64,000 nucleotides of DNA from Polytrichum commune (Eukaryota; Streptophyta; Polytrichopsida; Polytrichales; Polytrichaceae). Shown here in pieces: positions 33,053-45,668 of this stretch. Position 1 is the first letter of the stretch, and every line of letters starts with the position of its first letter. The translations under genes were made by a program, and so were the position numbers. The notes beneath the pieces were generated by a model, which was not told the DNA's origin, did not search any database, and saw only the letters and a list, made by a program, of their open reading frames with translations. The stretch is taken from positions 930,001-994,000 of the forward strand of contig OX485806.1 of the NCBI GenBank assembly GCA_950295325.1, in the 5' to 3' direction.

Positions 33053-33426
33053 GAAAGCATGAGCACATAACAAGTGGTTGAAGATCAGTGAAGTGACACT
33101 CTCTGTTTCTTCTCAGACGCAAGAAAAACGAAAAATTCAGACATAAGCCCTTCTCATGGGTGATTATGTTTGAGGCAATCACTGACAAGGAATTGCTATT
33201 TACTGGAGAAAAAAGAATCTCCTTCTTTACAAAAAAAAAAAATCCAAAGGATGTGTAGGAGGCGAGAATTGCGAAGAACGATGACAATTCAGTTGTCAGA
33301 CAGAGTTCCATATACATGGACATTCAGCGTAATAGATGGTTTAGATTTTCTTCTAACAATTCCAGTCTGCCATTAACTGACCATCACTCTGTCTGTTGTG
33401 AAGCATACAGAATAACCTGCTGTCAC
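33053..33426. other. 3' flank of the SDR gene
   Basis: No separate gene is seen. The interval likely includes the 3' UTR of the SDR gene on the minus strand. Confidence 0.4.
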
Positions 33427-35145
33427 TTAGAACTTCTCGGAGAAAGGGCGCACATCAATCTCCTGAGTCCAAGCACTTCGATGCTGACTGTGAAGGTGCC
33501 AATAAATGTCAGCTATGGCATCTGGCTTCAATGTCGTATCCTCTTTCCTGTCAGCAAGCCTGTCATGCATCGACCAAATGAAGAGGGGTCATGTCAAGCT
33601 TTTTGAATTTCAATTTCTTTGATAGCTTTAACAGAAGCACAAGATCAGGATCCCTACAGCACAGCAGAATCATATAATTGCACACCTTCGAGCCTCGATG
33701 TGGCCATCCACAACAACATGTGCGACATGAATGCCCTGTGGTTGATACTCCCTTGCCAGGGACTGTGCAAGTGCTCGAAGTGCAAATTTCCCACAAGCTG
33801 TAAGCCACATCAACAAAATGTAAGCATGTGACATGAAGAAAAAGGATCCAACCCTTGCATTTGATGTTTTCAAGACACTAATTGTGCGCCATCCAAGTAA
33901 AGGACAAATGGAGGTTTAGGGTTTGGGGTTTAAGGTTCAGGGTTTAAATTTGCATATCCTACCAAATGTTGATAAGCCTGCTCCGCCTCGGAGAGAAGCT
34001 GTTGCCCCAGTAAATAAAAGCGTACCCTGCTGTTTTTCCACCATACTTGGGAGGACCTGCCCACGCAACCATCCATGCCGTTACCAAATGCATGCAAATG
34101 TATATGTAGACAAGAGGAAGAGAGGAATTCAAGTTATCATACCTGCTGAGCGCATTGGAAAGCACCAAGGCAAGGCACCACCAAGCTCCTCTCAAACGAC
34201 TCGGCACTAATATCAGTGAATTTTGGAAACGGCCATGGAAAAGGTGAGCTCATGTTGTATACCTGCATGAAAAACGTCATTCACCGTTCAATTTCAGACT
34301 TAGTTACCAATTCCCTAGTACATTAGAGATGAGCTTCAATGATTACAAAAGGCCTGAAATATGAGAAGATGACAAGGGTGGGACAATTTGATGCAGGTTT
34401 ATACCAAAACCTCCACAGGGCCCAATGATTTCACAGCGTCGAAAGCCTTCTGCACTGACTTGGAGTCGGCACAGTCCATGCGGATAGGATGCACCTTAGC
34501 TGAACTCTGATTCTCGACAATTTCCCCCGCCAGCTTGTTTAGCTTGTCTGACAGCACAAAAAAATGTTTGAGAAATTCATGTGAATTTTCTTAAACTAGA
34601 TGAGGGATTCAAGTACAAAAATATCCCAGCCTTCAAATTCGCCATCGAAGCTTCAAATTAGTACAGAATCCACCAACCCTAGCGGTAGAAATAAAACCCC
34701 AAGGGTAGACAACATCGGGCATTGAGAATTTTCAAACTCCTCGATGCAGAATCTGAAATCTGCAAAGTAATCGGTCTGCATCACCAGCCGCATCGATCAT
34801 CCGAGGCATGTCATGTATGTCCAGGTAGCTAATCGACGAAGAAGCGAACCAAAAATAATCGACATTAAAAAAAAGCAAAAATAAGTCGTTGCAGAATGAA
34901 TTAAGCCAATGTACTCTTGTTCGAAGCTCACGGGAGTGAGAATATTAGGTCACAGCACAATAAACTGCAAAAATTGACAAGTTATATAGTCGAAAAGTTC
35001 ACAACTGCATGCCAATCCAGAGTGTTGTAAATGTACCCAAATCTCTCGCCATCATAGCCACGACATAACCTTCACTAGCAAACCGCCGGGCTACGGCAGC
35101 CCCCAAACCTGGCCCCACCCCAACCACTGCTGCCACACCTACCAT
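33427..35145 (-). CDS. Short-chain dehydrogenase/reductase (SDR), six exons, 236 aa
   Basis: Assembled by eye from GT-AG sites and homology: exons 35145-35037, 34547-34405, 34262-34143, 34056-33963, 33797-33686 and 33559-33427. Together they are 711 nt, in frame throughout. The protein starts MVGVAAVVGVGPGLGAAVAR, a Rossmann GxGPGLG dinucleotide-binding loop, then AMMARDL. EVLVYN sits where SDRs have VLVNNAG. GTLLFTGATASLRGGAGLS carries the catalytic serine region. LSTFACGKFALRALAQSLAR follows: Phe occupies the usual Tyr of YxxxK while the Lys is kept, as I recall for the SDR_c10-like group. GIHVAHVVVDGHIEARRLAD is typical of the same group. It ends DVRPFSEKF. It is an oxidoreductase-fold protein, probably NAD(P)-binding, substrate unknown. 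An upstream in-frame Met exists at 35283, but MVG fits the family start. Confidence 0.88.
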
Positions 35146-35445
35146 AGCTCCAAATTCCGCAACCACCAACTCCAAGTAAAGTGGTAGTCTGCACTCTTCA
35201 ATGTCGATGCTTGAGGCAGGAATCGCAAGGAAAGTTACTGCTCCACCTCTAAATCTGCAACATGAAACTGCTGAGATCAACAATCACAGATCTTGCAGTG
35301 CGAGGAGATGGGTAAGCTCTGGACAAGTCCTAGTTTATGTGAATGCTGTGATCAGTGAATTGGAAAATTGGAATTCCTCGGTGTGAGCAGCTCTTGCGGC
35401 AGCTGCACATGCTCCTTCCTCATGGCGCTTTCTTTAGTATAAGGC

Positions 35446-36375
35446 AGATGGGTCTTAAATGGTTACTTTTTTCAATTAGTCCTCCTATCCTAGGATATGA
35501 AACGTGTGATTAGTACAAGATGATTAGCAATCCAAATCAAGGACACAGCCACTTTCCTCATAACATTCAGAGCTCACATGGATATCTTATTCATTACCAA
35601 AGTGAAGTTTCGTGTGCTCACAAAATGGTCATATAGGTCCACCCAATTATGTTGATTATTGAGCCTAGAATGGTTATCATATTTTGAGCATATTGTCCAA
35701 TCTCTTTTAGATATATGTTTTTTTGGTGTCCATTCTTGGAGGCACATCCAATCACATATCACTCAAATATAGGTGTCTGATTAAGATAAGTAACCGATTT
35801 ACATATGTCTACCTTAACCTTAAAGCCATCAATACTTTTAGAAGTTTCAAAATCGCCTCTAACATTTTAAGGTAAGTGGATCTTAAACTGGCAATTATTT
35901 CTTTGCACCCGATTCTAGTAGGATATAAAGCACACAATATGCACAAGAAAATTAGCAAATTCAAATTGTGCTCATAGCCACTTTCCTCATCTTTATTGGA
36001 GCTCATATGAATATCCTATTCATCTTTCAATTAGACCAACAAGTTAACATTAGCCTCTATCTCACAGAGGCTACCGCACTCCACCACTCTGAAGGATTAA
36101 CCGGTTTGAAACCATCTTGATGTACTTTTAGTCCCATTAGCCTTGTTGGCTTCCCGGACTTTAAGATCAATTTCATTTCATTGTCAAAGTGAAGATTCTC
36201 TAAATCACTAAATGATTGTATAGATCCCCCCAATTATGTTTATTATTGTGTCTAGAATGGCTACATAGAATTTGATCATGTAGTCTGATCTCGTTTTAAG
36301 ATGCGCCTTTCCAGTATCCATCCTCAGATTCACACCCAACCGTGCACTACTCAAATATAGGGCCAAACTATCAAT
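35446..36375 (-). repeat. Two minus-strand copies of the ~375-bp dispersed repeat
   Basis: About 35446-35820 is a near full-length inverted copy of the 26018 repeat ('gcctagaatggttatcat', 'cactcaaatataggtgtct', 'agataagtaaccgatt'). About 35868-36375 is a second copy interrupted at about 36030-36175 by unrelated sequence. Confidence 0.7.
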
Positions 36376-36483
36376 CATCTTCATGTACATGGCAATCTTT
36401 TAAACTATTGTGGTCTTGCTTATACCACATGATTGTGAGAATGTAGGAGAATAACAGAAAGTGTCCATGTTAATGTTAGCGTC

Positions 36484-36716
36484 AACTACACCATTTATGG
36501 CATTTAATGTCACTTACTATTTGGAGTTGCACAGTGCTATAACTGTTTACTGAGAATGTAATAGATTACATAGTAAAGTCAATTATGTTCTAAAATGTTC
36601 AAGCAACCTATTCAACCTTTGCTATTAAAACTTTGAATTCTAGGGTCAGAAGTTACAGTATTGCATTGTGTAATTCCAAATAGTAAGTGACACTAGACAC
36701 CATAAACGGAATAGTG
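36484..36716. mobile_element. MITE, 233 bp, same family as 24665 and 63198
   Basis: Inverted ends of about 60 bp. The left carries 'gtcacttactatttggagtt' (36510-36529) and the right carries 'aattccaaatagtaagtgac' (36672-36691). There is a few percent mismatch and no open frame. The shared 'acaccatttatgg' outer word also pairs with 'ccataaacggaatagt'. Confidence 0.8.
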
Positions 36717-37284
36717 GTGCAGAAAGAATTTTTAGATGTAATGTTTCAGTTCTAACTTCTAACCGATGTTCCTTTGATCTCTGTTGTTTAAATTTGGCAA
36801 GGTATGTCTGTTTCGATTTCTTTCTCATAAGCTGAGGATGCGTAAATTGGTGTTGGAACTAGAAGGCAACATTCAGATCTCTGGACTGAAGAGATGATGC
36901 TACAGTAAATAATTTAAACCTTTGAATCACATGCCAAAAGTGGTTACATGTGATTGTGAGTAATCAATATGAGCATGTGTCAACAAATGGAACATTTAAA
37001 AAGACTCGACAGATAGAGCCTGAACTTAGCAAGCTAGTGGCCACTATGGCCCAAAAAGATGGTCATTATCATTCACCAGTATACACATGGAGTGTAGTAT
37101 ATTTACTTACCTATGCTTTCACAGTAATCGTGTGTATCTTGACCGTCCCAACATCCCAAAATTGGGCAACCAAAGTAGAAACAAGATAATGTGGCTTAAA
37201 TATAAAATGCACCACCTTAAGTCAGGGCTATACACTAACAGAACGCCCAATTGAAATCTGTTGCAAGAAACTCAGCCTTAGAGT
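36717..37284. other. 3' flank of the folate-receptor-like gene
   Basis: No separate gene is supported. The plus frame 36950-37189 is not recognisable. The 3' UTR of the minus-strand gene lies at the right end. Confidence 0.4.
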
Positions 37285-40190
37285 TCAGCCAGCTTTGGAT
37301 GAATTCATCTTCTTAGTGGCTCTAGCAGTGGCAGATTTCAGCATCATCTGGCGTCTCTCCTTTTGCTCCTGAATTGAGCGAGCCCGCTGGAACAAGGCAC
37401 TCCTGTTGTTCCTTGCATTAATACTTCTGCGCCTGGCAAACATCAGAGAAGAGTAACAGAAGATATTTTAGGAATCAATACAAAATCTTCATGTAGATTT
37501 TGCACCTTCGATAAATTATCGACACCCAAAACTCCAGTTAACCATGTATCTTCACTCTTGAACAAGATTAGAATGACCCTTGGGAACAAACTGCATGTGG
37601 ACCCAACTCAACAGCATTGAGAAAGCAAAGCCATTGATGTCTCAGCTTACTATAAGAAAAATAACAACTCTTATGCTTGGAGGGAGAATGCACCTCAATA
37701 ATGCTGCACCAGCAGTCAAGACTAGTCCACCAATTGCCCACAACACCTTTTCGGAAACACCGACATGTTCCGCCCAGTCATTTAGCATGTCCAGAAGTGA
37801 GGTGCTCTTCTGGGCTTTGCTCTCCTTTTTCTTAGAGGAACCTCTCTTTTCACCCATAGAGCTCGCAGGTTCACCCCTTCCATCGTAGCAAGACACCTGT
37901 GCACCATTTCGCAGCTTTATATCAACTCCTTCCAATGCAAAGCCAGCCAAGTGGCAGAAATCAGTGCTGTTGGAGGCCCACTCCCGCCCCCGTGCACACA
38001 GCACATCCTTGGATCCACAAGGAACAAGAATCTGCCAGTCCCCATCCACATGCAAGATTTATCATCATCATCGTTTTACCAAACCCATGCATACTACATC
38101 AAATTTCATAAGGTAGTTGCAGGAAGCTTGCATATGAAGTGCAAGATTCAAAACCAATTTTTCCCCAACCACACCTCCTGATTGATGAACTATTGAGCAT
38201 CTTATTCCTCTCCTGTCTGGCTTGACTCTATGACATAAAACGCCAAATTGTAGGACAAGCTGAGATTAATATCACACCTCAAAGCAATCCAGAGGGAATG
38301 TCAAAGCAAAGAATTGCATAGAAAGGGAACAGCCAAGATAAACCAGCACCTATAGTCTTGAAGCACACTTGATTCTCCTTGGCAGTTTCTGATGACTAAT
38401 TAAGCAGAAAGTGGAGAATCTAGTTTACCTGAGTCAAGGGGTCATTCGCAAAAAATGCATCCCTGCAGGATGTGAAAAGAGAGCGGCACAAGGATGCACA
38501 GATGAGGGGTGGACCAGGGGTGATTCCCACGCGTGGATCGCAGATGGAGCATTCAAGGACCTCCCAGGCAGACAGACACTCTGCACTCCCTTCTCCACTG
38601 GAAGCCAGCTTGGACATGGATGCCAGAGCTGCATTTGTTTGATCAGCTGTGCAGCATGTTCGCTTGCGATATATTCTGCACAGGGATAAGTCATCCGGTC
38701 CCTTGGATACTCCTCTTGGAGGTTTCCCTTCCAATGCAAAACGCGGGAAGCGGCTGCCTTGTGATGCACAAATCCCCTCCTGTGCTGCATACAAAAGAAA
38801 TTCGTCAGCTCACCTGCGTTAATGGTGAGAGTAATCCTTTGAAGACAAACATGCGCATGTCTCAGCCATAGCTGGATAGACAACAATTCTTTACAAAAAT
38901 CACTTTCACAAGTGTAACCAGGTAGGAGCTGGCCATAAACCTCTACATAAAAGTGGATCAATGAGGTAAGATCCTCAACGAAGTTAGTCAATATTGTGAT
39001 AATATCAGAATTCATGAAACAAGACATCCAGAGGAACAAAACTCTATAATAGATTGATCAAGCATGCTGCCTCGCTTCCTCCCATTAAAAATAAAACCCA
39101 CCAAGGTAGTCGACAAGCCCAGACGCCCACAAATACCTATCTTGAGCTAACCAATTAACGTGAGATTTTCCTCGTAGAAATGCCAGAGGAAGAAAAACTT
39201 CCTCAAACAAGTGCGCAAGCCACAATTGCGCTGATCGCACCTTACAGGCAGCCCTGTCATTTACTTCTCTCGTTAACCATTTGTGAACCGATCTCCTTAA
39301 CATAATCTAAACCTAGTCCACTGCAACAAATCTACCAACTCGGGTACTCCACAGGCGCGTATGTCCGCAATTCCCTGTCCTGAACTAAGTTCCAATCATT
39401 TGATGTGCAAATTTTCCTGGTAGAAATGCCGGAGGAAGGAAATCTTATTTTCCTGAATAACTTCATCAAACAAGTGTGCAAGCCACATATGCACTCACCC
39501 AACCTTCAGAAAACCCAATGCGCTTCACATCCCTCCTTAACCACTTGTAAACCGATCTCCTTTCCACAAATCTAGCAACTCAGGGTAATGCACAGGCCTG
39601 TATGTCCAAAATTCTCTGCCCTGAGCTGAGTTCGAATCAATTAATGTGAAAATTTTCTTGGTGAATGACTTCATCAAGCAAGTGTGCAAGCCACATATGC
39701 ACTGACCTAACCTTCAGAAAACTGCAAAAAATCTACCAACCCAGGGGCAATCCAGAGGTTCATATGTCCACAATTCCCTGTCTTGAGCTAAGTTCGAACC
39801 AATTGATGTGCAGATTTTCTTGGTAGAAAATCCTGACGAAAGAAATACTATGTTCCTGAATAACACCATCAAACAAGTGTGCAAGCCACATACGCACTGA
39901 ACGAGCTTTCAGAAACCCCATGTGCTTTACACCCTCTTTAACCACTTGTAACCCGATCTCCTTACAAAATCCTAAACCTAGTCCACTGCAACAAATCCAC
40001 CATCTCAGAGATCCCTAAATCCCCAATCAACGACACAAAAAAATACAACAACCCGGATGCAAGCCCCACACATGACATGACATTCAATCGATGCCAATGA
40101 GGAGGGGAGTGGCAACCGACCTTGGGAGCTCAACCCAGTGCCACACAGCAGCAGGCAGAGAGTCATGGCGATCGGATTCGGCACCCTCAT
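37285..40190 (-). CDS. Folate-receptor-like domain protein, four exons, 303 aa
   Basis: Exons 40190-40121, 38784-38429, 38031-37694 and 37432-37285 join in frame with GT-AG sites (912 nt). The first exon is a signal peptide (MRVPNPIAMTLCLLLCGTG, cleavage near SSQA|QE). Exon 2 carries the cysteine-rich domain: GICASQGSRFPRFALEGKPP, LCRIYRKRTCC, ECSICDPRVGITPGPPLICA and SCRDAFF. This pattern matches the plant proteins annotated as folate receptor family (Arabidopsis At5g27830 type). Exon 3 continues LVPCGSKDVLCARGREW with a possible glycosylation site NST at residue 163, then a lysine-rich stretch and one membrane segment at about 238-254 (VLWAIGGLVLTAGAALL). Exon 4 is a basic tail. It is likely secretory-pathway or type I membrane; ligand binding is inferred from family only. 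Alternative in-frame ATGs lie at 40199 and 40247. Confidence 0.88.
38785..40120 (-). other. Intron 1 of the folate-receptor-like gene, with internal repeats
   Basis: This 1.3-kb intron has donor CAAG|GTCGGTTGC and acceptor TTGTATGCAG. It contains about four diverged copies of a ~230-bp unit between 39100 and 39995, marked by 'caagtgtgcaagccacatatgcactgac', 'aaccacttgtaaaccgatctcctt' and 'tatgtccacaattccctgtc'. Confidence 0.7.
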
Positions 40191-40501
40191 CTTGCACATT
40201 TCTCGTCTCTGCTTTCTTCCGAACCACGTCCCCATCTCCACCTTCACCCCCTACCTTTTCCTTTCGGAAACCGCCAAAATTTCTCAACTTCTGGATGCCC
40301 AAGCATGTGAGAATCACTGTGTTGCCACTCCCGGAGTACGGAATTTACATTGCCGTTGTGGCCAAATCATGGCTCACTGCATTTGCGGAATCGGGGAGCG
40401 GATGTCTCGAAACTCATCAAACCTACCGACACAAATGCTCCAAACCCTAATACTGAGGTCTATAAACTCTTATATGCATTTCTATTTTTATAAATTCCAT
40501 A

Positions 40502-41382
40502 CAGTCTAACCTCATTAATTCGACACTCGTTTATACGAAACCCTCAATATTACGACACATTTTTGCGAGACCAAACTTTTTAGTTCAAAACTCCCTTTTT
40601 TACACGACTACGACACTCGAGAATGCGACATTTAGAATCTATGTTTTGTCATATTAAAGAGGTAGTTAATGCTAAAATTCCTTTCATTTATGTTATGTAC
40701 ATCTAAAATACATCCATTTTCATTTGGGAACTATTTGGGAACTTCGCTTATCATTGGGAACTTAATGAGAATTAGGATTACTAGTGTAGAATGGACATGG
40801 TTAGGGTTAGGGTTAGGGTTAGACTGGACATGGTTAGGGAAGAGAATTCTGAGCTAGAATTGAGTATTGATGAGTCGGTGGATGTTGCTTTGGGAACCAA
40901 TTCTACACAAGACTTTGGTCTTAATGTTGATCTAGATTCACTAGATGTGGATGATGTTGCTCTACCTACAGTAAAGCTTAGTGATGCTAAACATCACACA
41001 TCATTGTTGTCTAGTTTCTTATTAGAGAACTCTTTATATTTGGGTGTTAATGAAATTATGAGTTTTCAAAAGCTATAGGAAATCTGGATAAGATGCCAAT
41101 TACTAACTTGGGTAGGCAACACCAGAAATCTTTAGACTCTTATTTCAAGAGTTCTTCAGAATATTTTTATTTGTCTGAATTTATAAGTTTATCATTCCAT
41201 ACCATCTATATTGCTTAAACTCGTTGTATATATTGTTAAGCTCATATCACTTATGTTTTCGTATTCCCTCAATAATACGACAACTTTACGCCATTTGTCA
41301 TAATAATGAGAAGACGACACCTTGTTAATACGACTTTTTTTTTGTGTTTCCCAAACGTGTCATTTTAAAGAGGGACAAACAG
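40502..41382 (+). mobile_element. Decayed pogo/Tigger element with TA target duplication
   Basis: The left end is TA|CAGTCTAACCTCATTAATTC (TA at 40500-40501). The right end is the inverted form ...CATTTTAAAGAGGGACAAACAG|TA (TA at 41383-41384). Between them, about 40830-41175, lie remains of a transposase C-terminus: DVALPTVKLSDAKHHTSLL, then after a frame break LDKMPITNLGRQHQKSLDSY and FKSS, the usual 'K/RQxSLxSYF' tail. Subterminal 'aataatacgac' words repeat near each end. The catalytic DDE core is gone, so the element is non-autonomous. A TTAGGG x4 tract lies at about 40800-40823. Confidence 0.78.
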
Positions 41383-41844
41383 TAGTTGTTTATCTGCACG
41401 TCAAATCCAACAAATGTCGGATGGGTATCTGCATTCCACCCGGTTGTCATTTAATTACCCGTCCGGGCATAAATCCCTATACCCGGATTCAAAGCCAAAA
41501 TCCATACTCACTTGAAACTTGCACATGTAACATTGAGATTTTTCATGGTATCACATTGGACATTTAAATACCATGACCTGCCCGATATAGAGTTCTAAGT
41601 TTTCTTTCGATTATTTTACCCACTTGTACATGAAAATAATGATACTTACACAACGTTGGTTTCAATGTGACTTGTATCAATGCTTTGTGTGTCAAAATAG
41701 TTGAATTTTGAACTTTGAAGCCGGGTAATATATCGTCTTTGGATTTTGGATTTTGGATTTTTTTTTTAACGAATATAGTTTGGAATACGAAAGTTTATAA
41801 GCATGCCTATGAACGATGTGTGCTTGTTTACCTAAAAGCCACAC
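41383..41844. other. Intergenic stretch, no supported gene
   Basis: Nothing beyond AT-rich sequence; a T-run at about 41759-41767. Confidence 0.4.
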
Positions 41845-41846
41845 TA

Positions 41847-41914
41847 CAGTAAACTCTCTCTAATATAATAGAGAATATTAGTTTACACAGTATTAGTTTA
41901 GAGAGAGTTTACTG
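41847..41914. mobile_element. 68-bp pogo-type miniature element with TA duplication
   Basis: TA|CAGTAAACTCTCTCTAA ... TTAGAGAGAGTTTACTG|TA. The inverted ends are 17 bp and perfect, starting CAGT and flanked by TA, as in pogo/mariner MITEs. Confidence 0.8.
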
Positions 41915-41916
41915 TA

Positions 41917-44900
41917 TCTTCCCACGGTTCACATCGTGATGAAATGAACTAACAACCACTAATGTTTTATTTGATCTTTTTGCTTCTAGTGCCCTCATTT
42001 AGATAAGGGAACCCTGTCAAGCACATTGGAGGCCCTTAACATAAAATAGGCTTTCTAGTCACGATAGGCTTCTTATGCCCCCTTCCCACCTGACTTTAGT
42101 TGAAGCTCACTTAGCCTAAAAGTTTATTTTTCAAAACATGGCTTCCTTCCACATCACCAATGCTACTTAGCCCCGGACCTAGTTTGCAAAGGACGTGGCA
42201 TGGTTTTAAAACAGAGGTTTTAAGCCTCAAGTATTGACCCTCCCATTAGCACCTAGAGTTGAGGCAAGAATGTAGGACCTTCAAAAGTGTTGCCTCCAGT
42301 TATTATGACTGGTTGTTTTTAGTTTTAGCTATGAGGGCATGATAAGCTCCATTAACAAAAACCGATGGTAAGGTGGATGAGTGGTGAGGCATTTGTCCTT
42401 GCTTTTAAAAAGTATCCAACATGTAATTGCTTGGTAGGTAGAATAATGAACATGTGTGAAAGTTACTTAACTAAAATCTACAGGAAAAAACTCTAGAGCA
42501 AGTTTTTATAGGTGTATTGCGATACATGGGGCGCCTCTACCATAACTGAGAGAGTTTCACCCGGTTTTCAAGAAAGACTCAAGGGACTTGATTGTTGTTT
42601 TAATTCGGGATGCTTTAAAGTAGAAAGTTCGTGTGAAAAATAATATTTTAATGTTACAAAAATTCCAAGTCTTGGTGGCCTGATTCGAACTTGTATATTT
42701 CTCCTCCCAAAATCTATCCCAACTACATTATCCACATATTCTCAAGGAAAACAACGTAAGTTTCACACTTTTGCATAATGCCAAAGAGCAAGGTTTGGAG
42801 TGGATTTTGATGTTCCCCTAGGAGGGGGGAACATCGTGGGGGGAACCATCAAAATCCACTCCCGTCTTGTTCTTTATTATCGAGACCTTCCAGGGAACAA
42901 AATGGGAACATTGATCTACCATGTACACCTATCACGACTACGATGCATCTGTGCAATGTAATACTCATAAAACTAAAATATCACTACTACTACAAAATGG
43001 TGGAGACATTGAAAAATGTGCAACAGGTAAAGAACCTATGCACGGTTCTTGGAGTTGCGACTTTGACTTTTATGCTATAATTAGCTCATGCATTCAAGAC
43101 TATTGACGGGAACTACGTGAGGGGAGGAGACCTCTCCATTATATGCCGAAATCCGAAAGAGTGTCCTTAATAGATGTACTCACCTTGTACATAAGTATAT
43201 ATGTGAAGGGAGCCACATGGAGGCGGGCACGTGAAAAGGTATAGGAATGGGACTCAAGACCATCAATACTAATTTATACAAACACTCACTCACTCGGGGC
43301 AAAGTATATATAATAGTAGTAGTCATGATAGTACTACTACTACTACTCGGTAGTAAGAGATCACAGAGGATTCCCGGAAAGGAGGTCTGGGCCACATGTG
43401 GCTTGTTCAAACGGCAGCCCTCTCATTTGTGCCTTTCCTCGTTTAGACATCCCCAAGTGTTTTAGACTTGAAATTTATATATATATATATTTATTTATTT
43501 ATAAAAAATGAGTCTCAATGTAGATGCCCACTGTGGGTGTAGCGGCTATCCGGGAGCATCAATCTTATTGCTCCGACTACTATTGTGCAGACAAGTTGGG
43601 AATGGTTTTGCAAGGCTAGTAGCTAGCTTCGTGTCATAATATGATAATATGTCATCATATGTCTGCAAATTAGTCGGTCTTGGGGGACAGGCACAGAAAC
43701 CAATTCAGAGATTGCTTGATTGCCTCTGTCTGTAGGAAAGAGACTATGCATCAGCTTCTCTATTTCAAGAGCAAATTTCCTAACCACTTTGCGTTTACAC
43801 TTGGATGTTATTTGTTCCTGCTATTTTTGGTCTAGTTATTTGATGTGGATGTTAATTATAGATATAGATATATATATCTAGTTAAGTATAATTTCTCCCT
43901 AAAATGTATGGAAAAAAATCTAGTTAACTGTAGTTATTGTGGCAGTTGTTAATTAATTATTTTAAAATTTTCGGGTGATAAATGAGTAGCTTCGGTCCTT
44001 GACCCGCATTTGAGAAGAAGGTGCACACAATCTAAGAAAGGTTTGGTTATAGGTATGGTAAATAGCTATGGACTGGCATGAGCAAAGTAGATAACTACAT
44101 TTGTGGTCTTTCATAGTAAAGGACAAAGCCTCATGATTCTACCATTTTCTTGTTTTAACGATTCTCAACGTGTCTGTCTATAGAACATCATTAATGGTAT
44201 TTAGTGTCATGTGCACAATTTTGAAAGGGCCTAAACTAGATGCTTAGAGGTCTCAAAGTGTCACGTGTATTAATTGCTAATATGAATCATGCTCTTTGTC
44301 AACCTGAGTAACTTCCCTTTTGAAAAATTATCTACAATATGATATTTACCGTAGCATAATTGGATACTTGACATAATAGGTTTATATTCTAGTATGCAAG
44401 GGGAAAATATTCTTGAGCATAGTTAATGCCAAGTGTCATCTGGTCATAGTTGAGTATGCAAGAGGAAGATATTCTTGAGCATACAAATGCCAAATGTCAT
44501 TGGTGTACACTTTTAGTCAACTTGTAGACCATTGGGTAACATAGCCATACACCTTATAACACTATGGAACGTATGCATGCCAAGATATTAGTAAGTGCAC
44601 TTGTCCGCCAAGTGTCATGAGGTGACAATAATCGTAAAGTTGTCGATCATTAGGGTAAGTGACACTTACTGTACATGTGACACTAAATAATCATAAACCG
44701 TGTATTACATGCTTGGTTGTGCTCTATCATGCTCTTCACCAATCGACTAAGTTCAAATCCCCTACAATTTTCCCTCCACATTATGACACTTGAACATACG
44801 ACACGTTTAACGTCGACCAATTTTTTTGTTTTTTTTGTTAATATACCACCATACTACGACTATGACTACGACGATTGTAGTATGATATTTTTAGGCCCAA

Positions 44901-45665
44901 ATTTTTCTATAGTAGAGGTAATTGGTGTGCATAAATGGTGGGATCCACATGTACTTTAAGGTTCATATGTGATTAGTATTTTGGAACATGCAAGGGAACC
45001 TTGGGGAACGTTGTGAGCATTGCGGAACCTTGAGGAACCCCGGAGAATGTTGTGAGCATATTTCTTCGAGACAAATGTTCTTTCATACTTATGTAGCTTC
45101 ATTACGTATACGAAATGGTATCTTACATTGATTTATGTCATTTTCTTGAAAACAACTCGATAGCACAACATTTGAGACCAAATGTCATATCACCAAGAAC
45201 ACAATAGTTGGATTCACGACAAAAATGTGTCTTAATATCAGGTCAAGGCATCCATAGTCAACTAAGTTCATTTAACCGCTCACTAGGGTCATATAATGCA
45301 GACATGGATGAGATTTATATTTTTTAGGCGAACGGAGTTAAGGTTTATGTGGAGGCGGCTTGTGAATGATTACCCTCATTAGAGTTTTGACAGTTATTGT
45401 AGCCAAAGCAGTGGCATTTGGATGAGCGGTTATTAATTAATCTATAGATCGACTATTTGTTACCCTAACTATACTGCTTCAAAATTTGTAGCAATTTCCA
45501 TATCCATGATTTTTTTATTTTTTTATTTTTGCATTCTCCTCAGAATTTGTTTCTCTTTGCAAAGAAAAATAATTCCTTGCTATTACTCCTCCTAAACAGA
45601 TGCAAACTCTCTTATTTTATCAGTTATAGGTGCCTCAACCTTTAGAGGCACAACAGTGTGCAGAC
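41917..45665. other. Long intergenic region with minor repeats
   Basis: I find no supported gene in 3.7 kb. Small structures: an imperfect hairpin at about 42797-42864 ('agtggattttgatgttcccc' and its complement); a short CTA/TAC trinucleotide run near 43316-43350; a ~65-bp tandem duplication near 44390-44500 ('agtatgcaaggggaaaatattcttgagcat'). Frames at 42921-43106, 43247-43465 and 44717-44959 are short and unrecognised. Confidence 0.45.
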
Positions 45666-45668
45666 TAA

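Noticed and set aside
40800..40823. TTAGGG x4 as a real telomere
   Set aside because: Only about four units inside a decayed transposon; it is an interstitial tract at most, and the plant-type repeat is TTTAGGG.
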